Assembly (NCBI GenBank): GCA_943846665.1
Contig: OX044358.1
Location: 1,674,001-1,738,000 of the forward strand
Length of the DNA stretch: 64,000 bases
Origin: Arcticimaribacter sp002477625
GTDB taxonomy: Bacteria; Bacteroidota; Bacteroidia; Flavobacteriales; Flavobacteriaceae
Direction of reading: 5' to 3'
Shown here: in pieces, positions 45,102 to 51,966 of the stretch
How the letters are laid out: every line of letters starts with the position of its first letter
How positions within the stretch are numbered: the first letter of the stretch is position 1
The notes under the pieces: generated by a model
The model's input: only the letters and a program-made list of their open reading frames with translations
Databases searched by the model: none
Told to the model about the DNA's origin: nothing
Position numbers and translations under genes: made by a program

Positions 45102-46412
45102 ATGAAGAGTAAAAACATATCCGTAGGGTTAGATATTGGAACTACAAAGATCGTAGCCATGGTTGGGCAAAAGAATGAATACGGTAAGGTAGAAGTTCTA
45201 GGCGTAGGTAAATCCAAAAGCTTAGGTGTACACCGTGGTGTTGTGAACAACATAACCCAAACCATTCAGTCCATTCAGACAGCTGTTACTGAAGCAGAAG
45301 CAAAAGCAGATGTTTCTATTGATGAAGTAATTGTCGGCATCGCTGGACAGCACATCCGAAGCCTTCAGCACAGTGATTATATAACCCGAGAAAATGCTGA
45401 CGAAGTAATTAATGAAGACGATATTGATCGCCTAATCAATCAGGTTCACAAATTAGTAATGCTCCCAGGAGAAGAGATTATCCATGTGCTTCCTCAAGAG
45501 TTTAAAGTCGACGGGCAGGCAGAAATAAAAGAACCTATTGGGATGTACGGCGGTCGCTTAGAAGCTAACTTCCATGTGGTTGTTGGTCAAGTTTCTTCGA
45601 TCAGAAACATTGGGCGATGTATTAAAAGCGCTGGATTAACCATGGGTAAAGTTACTCTAGAGCCCATCGCATCCTCAGATGCAGTTTTAAGTCAAGAAGA
45701 AAAAGAAGCTGGAGTTGCCTTGATCGATATTGGTGGAGGGACTACAGATTTAGCTGTCTTTAAAGACGGGATCATCCGTCATACAGCCGTAATCCCTTTT
45801 GGCGGAAATGTCATTACCGAAGATGTAAAAGAAGGTTGTTCCATTATTAATAAGCAGGCAGAACTTTTAAAAGTAAAATTTGGCTCGGCTTGGCCGGGAG
45901 AAAACAAGGAAACAGAAATTGTTTCTATACCCGGACTAAGAGGAAGAGAGCCCAAAGAAATTTCATTAAAAACACTTTCAAAAATAATCAATGCGCGTGT
46001 CATTGAAATTATTGAACAAGCTTTTTTAGAGATTAAAAATTACGGTCACGAAGACCCAAAGAAGAAACTCATTGCAGGAATTGTTCTTACAGGTGGTGGA
46101 AGCCAACTCAAACACCTGAAGCAACTGGTAGAATATATCACCGGAATGGATACGCGTGTTGGATACCCAAACGAACATTTAGCTGGAGATTCTGATCCGC
46201 AAACAACCAGCCCAACTTTTTCAACTGCTGTAGGATTACTTATGAATGCACTTGAGAACGCACCCGCGCATGATGATGCTGATCTTGAAGAAGAAGCAAG
46301 CTCAGAAGAAGAGATGATGGCTAATGAAATAGACACACAACTTCCTTTGGGAAGGAAATCCATTTTTGAAAAATGGACGGATAAGTTTAAAGAATTTTTG
46401 GATAAAGCATAA
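45102..46412 (+). CDS. ftsA: cell division protein FtsA
   Basis: Actin-like ATPase that ties FtsZ to the membrane. SVGLDIGTTKIVAMVG, IDIGGGTTDLAVF and VLTGGGSQLKHL are the actin-fold phosphate and adenosine motifs. The C-terminal helix KSIFEKWTDKFKEFLDKA is amphipathic and suits membrane binding. 436 residues. ftsZ begins 16 nt later. Confidence 0.95.
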   Translation: MKSKNISVGLDIGTTKIVAMVGQKNEYGKVEVLGVGKSKSLGVHRGVVNNITQTIQSIQTAVTEAEAKADVSIDEVIVGIAGQHIRSLQHSDYITRENADEVINEDDIDRLINQVHKLVMLPGEEIIHVLPQEFKVDGQAEIKEPIGMYGGRLEANFHVVVGQVSSIRNIGRCIKSAGLTMGKVTLEPIASSDAVLSQEEKEAGVALIDIGGGTTDLAVFKDGIIRHTAVIPFGGNVITEDVKEGCSIINKQAELLKVKFGSAWPGENKETEIVSIPGLRGREPKEISLKTLSKIINARVIEIIEQAFLEIKNYGHEDPKKKLIAGIVLTGGGSQLKHLKQLVEYITGMDTRVGYPNEHLAGDSDPQTTSPTFSTAVGLLMNALENAPAHDDADLEEEASSEEEMMANEIDTQLPLGRKSIFEKWTDKFKEFLDKA

Positions 46413-46428
46413 TTAAAATTTAAAGTAC

Positions 46429-48435
46429 ATGGACACATTTACAACGGGTATAAATTTTGATCTCCCCAAAAACAAAAGCAATGTCATTAAGGTCATTGGA
46501 GTTGGAGGGGGTGGAAGCAACGCGATTAATTACATGTTCCAGCAAGGGATTATGGGTGTTGATTTTGTTGTTTGTAATACCGATGCACAGGCACTCGAAA
46601 AAAGTGCTGTCCCAATCAAAATTCAATTAGGAGCTTCTCTTACAGAGGGTCTTGGTGCAGGCGCAAACCCAGATGTGGGAAGACAGTCGGCTCAAGAAAG
46701 CTATGATGATTTGCATACCCTTTTATCTACGCAAACCAAAATGGTTTTCATCACAGCTGGAATGGGTGGGGGTACGGGTACCGGTGCAGCACCGATAATC
46801 GCTCGTATGGCAAAAGACCTAGACGTATTGACAGTAGGTATCGTAACCATGCCTTTTCAGTTCGAAGGAAAAATAAGACTGGAACAAGCTCAAAAAGGAA
46901 TGGAAGAGTTAAAGAATAATGTAGATTCTTTAATTGTTATCAATAATAATAAGCTTCGAGAAGTATATGGAAACCTTGGTTTTAAAGCTGGTTTTTCAAA
47001 AGCAGATGAAGTATTAGCCACTGCTGCACGTGGTATTGCAGAAGTAATTACACATCATTACACACAGAATATTGACCTGAAAGATGCCAAAACTGTTTTG
47101 ACAAATAGCGGTTCCGCTATTATGGGATCTGCAAGTGCATCGGGAGCTAACCGAGCGCAAGAATCAATTGTAAAGGCATTGGATTCTCCTTTGCTGAACG
47201 ATAATAAAATTACAGGCTGTAAAAATGTTCTTCTACTAATTGTATCGGGCGAAGAAGAAATAACAATTGATGAAATCGGCGAGATTAACGATTTTATCCA
47301 ATCTGAAGCAGGTAACAATACCAACATCATCATGGGGGTTGGAGATGATCCGGAATTAGGCGATAGTATTTCGGTAACTATAATCGCTACCGGATTTAAT
47401 TCCGATCAGCAACATGAAATTGTAAATACGGAAGCAAAAAAAGTAATCCACACCCTTGAAGAAGATCAGCCTTTTGTTCATGATTTAACAGAAAAGAAAG
47501 AAGCAACATCCGCTTTTTCTGCACCGATTGTTACTCCAGAAGTTGAAGAGCCCGTTGTAAAGTTTACACTAGAAGAAGACCCAGTAGAAGAGGTTGCCGA
47601 AACTATAATGGAACAAGCACTTGTTCAAAAAAGCATCCCAGACGATAGCCCGATCTTATTAACAGAAGACCTTTTGGATCTCGATGTTGTATTCGAAGAA
47701 GTAGGTGTTGAAGCGCCTCTAGCTGAAATCGAAGTGGAGCCCGAATTCATTTCCCCTTCCTTTGTTTTGGATGAAAAGCCTGAAATCGAAGAAGAACAAG
47801 AGTTTGTCATTAACGAAGTAGTAAACGTACGCGATATTGAGGTTATTGATGCAGAACATCTTACACCTGCGTTGGAGGAAGAAAGTCAAATCAGCTTTGA
47901 ATTTGACTTACCGCTGGCCAAAGTAAAAGTTTCAGCAGTACAACCGATTCAGTTTGAGGAAGAGCCTGTTGTTATTTCTGAAGTTCAAGCTCCAGTTCAA
48001 GAAACTGTTGTAGAAGAGGAGCCTATCGTATTTCAATCAGAAGAGACCGAGCCTTCAGAAGAATTGATTGCACCAGTAAGCGAAGGCAAGCTCAACGAAA
48101 TAGACGTAACCTATAAGGTAGTATCCAAAGAAAGTATTCAAGAGGAAAGCACAAAAGCTCGGGACTCCAATCCTTTTGATCGTTCAATTGATGAGAGCGT
48201 AAATTCAGAAAATGAAAAAAGGAAAGAGCAACTAAAAAAGTTCAATTACACTTTTAAGAACAATATCAATAGAATTGAAGAGATGGAGAAGCAACCCGCA
48301 TATAAACGCATGGGCTTTGATATTGATGCTGCTCCTGAGGCAAGCGGAAATTCGCAAATGACTTTAGATACGGATAGCAATGAAGATATTCAATTCCGCT
48401 CTAACAATTCTTTTTTACACGATAACGTAGATTAA
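46429..48435 (+). CDS. ftsZ: cell division protein FtsZ with long acidic tail
   Basis: Tubulin-like GTPase building the Z-ring. GTPase domain is residues ~15-330 with the tubulin signature GGGTGTG at 113-119. After it comes a ~335-residue tail, very rich in Glu, Asp, Val and Pro, then a basic/helical end with QPAYKRMGFDID and a C-terminal SFLHDNVD. E. coli FtsZ has 383 residues, so the linker is greatly extended; such long FtsZ proteins occur in flavobacteria. The last residues probably bind FtsA or similar partners. Confidence 0.96.
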   Translation: MDTFTTGINFDLPKNKSNVIKVIGVGGGGSNAINYMFQQGIMGVDFVVCNTDAQALEKSAVPIKIQLGASLTEGLGAGANPDVGRQSAQESYDDLHTLLSTQTKMVFITAGMGGGTGTGAAPIIARMAKDLDVLTVGIVTMPFQFEGKIRLEQAQKGMEELKNNVDSLIVINNNKLREVYGNLGFKAGFSKADEVLATAARGIAEVITHHYTQNIDLKDAKTVLTNSGSAIMGSASASGANRAQESIVKALDSPLLNDNKITGCKNVLLLIVSGEEEITIDEIGEINDFIQSEAGNNTNIIMGVGDDPELGDSISVTIIATGFNSDQQHEIVNTEAKKVIHTLEEDQPFVHDLTEKKEATSAFSAPIVTPEVEEPVVKFTLEEDPVEEVAETIMEQALVQKSIPDDSPILLTEDLLDLDVVFEEVGVEAPLAEIEVEPEFISPSFVLDEKPEIEEEQEFVINEVVNVRDIEVIDAEHLTPALEEESQISFEFDLPLAKVKVSAVQPIQFEEEPVVISEVQAPVQETVVEEEPIVFQSEETEPSEELIAPVSEGKLNEIDVTYKVVSKESIQEESTKARDSNPFDRSIDESVNSENEKRKEQLKKFNYTFKNNINRIEEMEKQPAYKRMGFDIDAAPEASGNSQMTLDTDSNEDIQFRSNNSFLHDNVD

Positions 48436-48447
48436 ATAAAAATAAAT

Positions 48448-48900
48448 ATGGCAGCATTAGATAACTTAACTACTGAAATTAAAGAAGCAATGAAAGCTAA
48501 AAATGCACTCGCATTAGAGGCTTTACGTGCAATTAAATCTGCGGTATTACTTCAAAAGAGTGAAGCTGGAGCATCGGATGGAATGTCAGAAGATGAAGAA
48601 ATAAAATTACTTCAAAAACTGGTAAAACAACGCCGCGACAGCGCAGCAATTTTTAGAGAACAAAACCGTGTTGATTTAGCAGAGCCTGAAGAGGCTCAAG
48701 CCGAAGTCATTGCACGTTTTTTGCCCGAGCAGCTTTCAGAAGAAGAAGTAGGGAAGGTTATCGAAAGTATTATTGCTCAGACGGGTGCTAGTAGCATGAA
48801 GGATATGGGAAAGGTTATGGGCATGGCGAGCAAACAATTGGCAGGCAAGGCAGACGGGAAAACTATTTCGACTCTAGTGAAGCAATTGCTTTCTGCATAG
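48448..48900 (+). CDS. GatB/YqeY domain protein
   Basis: 150-residue all-helical protein of the YqeY family, like the tail domain of the amidotransferase subunit GatB. Typical features: ALEALRAIKSAVLL, LQKLVKQRRDSAAIF and ARFLPEQLSEEE. A tRNA-related function is suspected for the family but not proven. Follows ftsZ by 12 nt and is probably the last gene of the transcript. Confidence 0.9.
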   Translation: MAALDNLTTEIKEAMKAKNALALEALRAIKSAVLLQKSEAGASDGMSEDEEIKLLQKLVKQRRDSAAIFREQNRVDLAEPEEAQAEVIARFLPEQLSEEEVGKVIESIIAQTGASSMKDMGKVMGMASKQLAGKADGKTISTLVKQLLSA

Positions 48901-48946
48901 TTATGTTAGAACGTATTTAAATGGATCTGGGCGTTAAATCCCATAC

Positions 48947-49017
48947 ATCTTTTTTGTTTACATAATATATAACCTTAAGTTTGTCTATATAAAATGGCCC
49001 AGTAGTTCAACTGGATA
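48947..49017 (+). pseudogene. remnant of a GIY-YIG gene with lost start and internal deletion
   Basis: Read in one frame the bases give FFVYIIYNLKFV directly followed by YIKWPSSSTG. The first part matches the start of the intact nuclease gene downstream (FFVYIIYSPKFA) and the second its end (NIKWPSSSTG). The start codon is ATC instead of ATG and roughly 65 codons are missing in frame. At DNA level 27 of 30 bases agree between 48954-48983 and 49075-49104. The reading frame then runs through the inserted palindrome to a stop at 49063-49065. Confidence 0.75.
48954..48983 (+). promoter_or_regulatory. promoter of the tRNA-Arg/GIY-YIG locus
   Basis: TTG at 48954-48956, 19 nt spacer, and TAAGTTTG at 48976-48983: a full match to the flavobacterial promoter, 12 nt before the displaced tRNA 5' half. 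The bases are at the same time the remnant of the GIY-YIG gene start. Confidence 0.55.
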
Positions 49018-49062
49018 CCCGCCCGTACCGAGAGGTACGTTCGGGCGGGGAATATCAGATTT
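48987..49062 (+). repeat. displaced 5' half of tRNA-Arg (direct repeat 1) carrying an insertion
   Basis: Apart from a 32-nt insertion (49018-49049) the 44 nt are identical to 49297-49340. They comprise ATATAAAAT plus tRNA-Arg nucleotides 1-34 (35 bases) and end after CAGATTT, that is in the anticodon loop directly after the first anticodon base. No 3' half follows, so no tRNA can form from it. Confidence 0.9.
49018..49049 (+). repeat. 32-nt palindromic insertion in the displaced tRNA half
   Basis: Begins CCCGCCCGTACC and ends CGTTCGGGCGGG, around a GAGA tetraloop. Stem CGTACC/GGTACG with outer CCCGCC/GGCGGG (TTCG bulge), or alternatively CCCGCCCG/CGGGCGGG. It is GC-rich in an AT-rich region and sits exactly at the D-loop/D-stem border, with no visible target duplication. 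Confidence 0.85.
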
Positions 49063-49340
49063 ATAAAATGTTCTTTGTTTACATAATATATAGCCCTAAA
49101 TTTGCTCGTTGGTACATAGGAATGTCCCAAGATGTTATGTCGCGACTAGCACAACATAACGCTGGTAAAACCAGATCAACAAAAGCTTTTTGCCCATGGG
49201 AAGTAGTGTATAGTAAAGAATATCCTACACGGGATGAAGCAAGAAAACAAGAACGCTATTTAAAGTCTGCCGCAGGAAGGAGATGGCGATTAAAAAATAT
49301 AAAATGGCCCAGTAGTTCAACTGGATAGAATATCAGATTT
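49063..49340 (+). mobile_element. candidate minimal tRNA-targeting element (GIY-YIG gene plus tRNA 5' half)
   Basis: The unit runs from the break in the displaced tRNA half to the same anticodon-loop position in the intact tRNA. It carries a GIY-YIG nuclease gene and a fresh copy of tRNA nucleotides 1-34, which restores the interrupted tRNA. A similar, decayed unit precedes it. Element status is inference from the repeat structure; a plain tandem duplication could give the same picture. Confidence 0.45.
49068..49328 (+). CDS. small GIY-YIG nuclease-family protein ending inside tRNA-Arg
   Basis: 86-residue single-domain protein. The GIY-YIG core is visible as FVYIIYS (2-8) and WYIGMS (15-20), followed by RLAQHNAGKTRSTKAFCPW, which holds the family Arg/His-Asn positions, and the C-terminal RDEARKQERYLKS with the catalytic Glu and the following helix. 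Families of this type are UvrC/homing-endonuclease-like; chromosomal single-domain members have mostly unknown function. The last seven residues WPSSSTG and the stop are encoded by bases 49306-49328, the 5' part of the tRNA gene. The first codons overlap a TTG-N19-TAAATTTG promoter-like sequence (49075-49104). Confidence 0.85.
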   Translation: MFFVYIIYSPKFARWYIGMSQDVMSRLAQHNAGKTRSTKAFCPWEVVYSKEYPTRDEARKQERYLKSAAGRRWRLKNIKWPSSSTG

Positions 49341-49379
49341 CGGCTCTGACGGTTAGGGGTTCGAATCCCTTCTGGGTCA
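49306..49379 (+). tRNA. tRNA-Arg (anticodon TCG)
   Basis: 74 nt, no encoded CCA, a common state in this phylum. Acceptor GGCCCAG/CTGGGTC with one G-U pair, D-stem GTTC/GAAT, anticodon stem TCAGA/TCTGA around TTTCGGC (anticodon TCG, reading CGA), variable CGGTT, T-stem AGGGG/CCCTT with TTCGAAT loop, discriminator A. The arginine identity bases A20 and C35 are present. A T-run follows at 49381. No promoter lies in the 60 nt upstream, so it is probably co-transcribed with the nuclease gene. Confidence 0.93.
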
Positions 49380-49482
49380 CTTTTTTAAATTATTTATTCT
49401 AAAGGATACTTTTTAGAAGCAGATTTCACTTTCAAAATCCCCTAGATTAGTTTAAACGTTTGGAATTAAAATCTTGTAACAC

Positions 49483-50391
49483 CTAGCTTTTCTTAGTTTG
49501 TTTTAAAAATGTGCTTTCAAAAATTTTATCTGCATTGGCTGTTTCAAAACCATCCCTTCTGTGTTTTGCTGTAATGAGTTTTGGGTCAAGATCTTGAAAT
49601 TCTTCTAGAACTTTTCGTTCAGCAAATTCTACATAGCTTCCCGCTATTTTTTGTGTTTTATTTCCTGCAAATGTTGCCGTAATCATTTCTGCTACCGAAC
49701 TGCTTTGAAGTAACAAGCCGTCTTTACTGGTTTTGATAACGCCCCCGGCATCGTTTAGTTTAATGTCCAGTTCTGATAAAAACAGGTTGAATTTTTCGAG
49801 GCGATCAAAGCCATCAGGTAATTCGTGTACACTAATCGTGTAATGGTTTAAGTAGTACCGATTGTAAATCACCCATGCGGCATACTCACTTTCATTTAAA
49901 AGCACATTATAGTCCTCAAGAGTGGGTAGTTCCCACAACGGTTTTTCGAAAAATTCAATGATTTCTGAGGGCTGATTCAGGTCTATGGAATCTACAGGAT
50001 CATTTTTTATTGAGTTTGTATACTTGTGGATGATGTTTTGCGCCTTTTCGCTCAGATCGTTTACACGAAGCTCACTTATAAAAATCCGAGGTAAATTTCT
50101 AGTTGGAGGGGCGTACCAATAGGCATTTAGTTTTTTTGCTTCAAAAGAATAAAATTCTTTCTTTTCGTAACCATGATGAAGAAAAATCTTTTCAAATGAT
50201 GCTATTCCAAGATGGTCTAAACCTAAGGTTCTAAAAGCTACATGATCGTTGATGATGTCTTCTTGAGAGGAGACCCATCCTTTTTTAATCATTGCATTGG
50301 TTATCTTTTTCACATCAGGGACACGGTCAAAATAGGTTCGAAATAAGCCGTTCAAAATGGTTTCTAAATTTGATTGTTCTGAGAAAATCAT
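49483..50391 (-). CDS. DUF1338 family protein (2-oxoadipate dioxygenase/decarboxylase-like)
   Basis: 302-residue protein with the DUF1338 start DHVAFRTLG (His as probable metal ligand), a VNDLSEKAQNII segment and a C-terminal GSYVEFAERKVLEEFQ containing the second-shell Glu. Characterised relatives (HglS/YdcJ) are Fe-dependent 2-oxoadipate dioxygenase/decarboxylases in lysine breakdown, but this short variant may act on another 2-oxoacid. Single gene, opposite to tRNA-Arg. The 103 nt between hold only a T-run and a weak hairpin. Confidence 0.78.
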   Translation of the reverse strand: MIFSEQSNLETILNGLFRTYFDRVPDVKKITNAMIKKGWVSSQEDIINDHVAFRTLGLDHLGIASFEKIFLHHGYEKKEFYSFEAKKLNAYWYAPPTRNLPRIFISELRVNDLSEKAQNIIHKYTNSIKNDPVDSIDLNQPSEIIEFFEKPLWELPTLEDYNVLLNESEYAAWVIYNRYYLNHYTISVHELPDGFDRLEKFNLFLSELDIKLNDAGGVIKTSKDGLLLQSSSVAEMITATFAGNKTQKIAGSYVEFAERKVLEEFQDLDPKLITAKHRRDGFETANADKIFESTFLKQTKKS

Positions 50392-50498
50392 AGGAATTTT
50401 TCTAATTAAATGTAAATAAAAAGCTAGTCCTCTAGTAAAAGTAGCACAAACTTTTTATTGATCAATAAACTTTGTATTTTTATGATATAATTTTTTAT

Positions 50499-51092
50499 AT
50501 GAAAAATGCTATAATCTCTTTAGTTCTTATCTTGGTTTTGGCATCCTCTTGTTCAGGCACTAACTCAAATGATAAAGCTCAAGAAATTGCTCAAGGAGTA
50601 TATGAGCAGGCAGGCTGGATTTTTGATATGAAGCAATTGCCTTCAGGGGAAGATATCGTCCCTTATTTTATCCTAGGAAAACCATCAACGAATACAATAA
50701 AGGTGACTGTTGAAGGCGGTTCCGTTATTGAAATGGGTGTTACTGTTAACTTTAAGATCGGGAAAAGTGGTTCGGATAAAGGGAATATTCTTGGTGTTTA
50801 TTTTGAGTCAACCGCAACGAATGAAAATGACTTTAAATTTCCACGCTGTCTGAGTGTCTGTCCAGTTAATATCGAAATTATTAATATTGATGGAGGAGTA
50901 GCAACATCGAAAACTACCTACTCTAGAAGCAATGTATTTCAAATGCAATTGGAGGATGAAGTGTTGAACGCTCTGGCTACTGAAAAGAAGAAAATTCGAG
51001 TTCAAATTCCGGTCTCTATTCAAAATAAAAACACAACATTTGAGTGGTTTGCTATTGACCTCTCGGGTTATAACCCGGTGTTGAATTTATAA
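50499..51092 (+). CDS. lipoprotein of unknown function
   Basis: 197 residues with a signal peptide and lipobox LASSC (Cys18) after MKNAIISLVLILV, so outer- or inner-membrane lipoprotein. The rest is beta-rich (TIKVTVEGGSVIEMGVTVNF; KKIRVQIPVSIQN) with no recognised motif; two extra cysteines (CLSVC) are close together. I start at the ATG before KNAII since the alternative upstream start adds nine residues ahead of the signal peptide. Convergent with nadC, 7 nt apart. Confidence 0.65.
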   Translation: MKNAIISLVLILVLASSCSGTNSNDKAQEIAQGVYEQAGWIFDMKQLPSGEDIVPYFILGKPSTNTIKVTVEGGSVIEMGVTVNFKIGKSGSDKGNILGVYFESTATNENDFKFPRCLSVCPVNIEIINIDGGVATSKTTYSRSNVFQMQLEDEVLNALATEKKKIRVQIPVSIQNKNTTFEWFAIDLSGYNPVLNL

Positions 51093-51099
51093 AAAGTTT

Positions 51100-51966
51100 T
51101 CAGACTGCTTTTAGACTCAAGTCCATATTCTGTGCAGAATGTGTTAAAGCTCCAAGAGAAACATAATCCACTCCAGTCTCCGCAATTGCTACAATCGTTT
51201 CTTTAGTGATATTTCCCGATGCTTCCGTAGCTATTTTTCCGTCAATAATTTTAAGCCCTTCTTTTAAAACTTCTGGATTCATATTGTCCAATAAAATACG
51301 GTGAATCCAAGGAAAATCTAGGCAAGCTTTAATTTCTGATTGATTTCGTACTTCGATTATCACGGGAATGTTTAGGTTGTTTGCTTCTAAATACTGTTTT
51401 GTTTTACTTAGGGCTTTTGCTGTTGAGCCACAAAAATCTACATGATTATCTTTGATCATGATCATATCAAATAAGCCCATACGATGATTTTCACCACCTC
51501 CAATGAGAACAGCCCATTTTTCAGGATAGCGAAAGTTTGGTGTTGTTTTCCGTGTGTCTAGCAGTGTACAAGAGGTGTGCTTTATAAGATCGGCTGTTTG
51601 ACGCGTAAGCGAAGCAATTCCACTCATTCGTTGCATGCAGTTCAGTACAAGGCGCTCTGTGGCTAGTAATTCAAGTTGGGGTCCTTCGACTGTAAAAACT
51701 ACATCGCCAGGATTTACCCAGGCACCATCCGCTATTTTAGTTTCAAAAGTAAACGTTTCATTTTTGGTTTTGAAGATGTGTTTTGCTATTTCAACTCCAG
51801 CAATGATTCCGGCTTCTTTGACCAAAAGGTTCGCACGACTTATGTTGTTGTTTGATAAACAGGACTGGCTGGTATGATCGCCATTTCCAATGTCTTCCTT
51901 CAAAGCTGCTCCTATGAATAAATCTATTTCGGTTTTGTAATCTTTAAGAAAAGTATTTTTATGCAT
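51100..51966 (-). CDS. nadC: nicotinate-nucleotide pyrophosphorylase (carboxylating)
   Basis: Converts quinolinate and PRPP to nicotinate mononucleotide. LNCMQRMSGIASLT, DTRKTTPNFR and the C-terminal EASGNITKETI are the family motifs. 288 residues. Overlaps nadB by 8 nt, last gene of the NAD operon. Confidence 0.96.
   Translation of the reverse strand: MHKNTFLKDYKTEIDLFIGAALKEDIGNGDHTSQSCLSNNNISRANLLVKEAGIIAGVEIAKHIFKTKNETFTFETKIADGAWVNPGDVVFTVEGPQLELLATERLVLNCMQRMSGIASLTRQTADLIKHTSCTLLDTRKTTPNFRYPEKWAVLIGGGENHRMGLFDMIMIKDNHVDFCGSTAKALSKTKQYLEANNLNIPVIIEVRNQSEIKACLDFPWIHRILLDNMNPEVLKEGLKIIDGKIATEASGNITKETIVAIAETGVDYVSLGALTHSAQNMDLSLKAV

Noticed and set aside
33104..48435. absence of murF and ddl from the dcw cluster as a deletion
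   Set aside because: Genes are joined by short overlaps with no scar, and this order without murF and ddl is, as I recall, usual in flavobacteria.
48996..49062. first tRNA-like sequence as a functional tRNA
   Set aside because: It has no 3' half, anticodon stem or T-arm and carries a 32-nt insertion.
49396..49417. hairpin TTCTAAA / TTTAGAA after tRNA-Arg
   Set aside because: AT-only stem without a following T-run on either strand; too weak to call a terminator.
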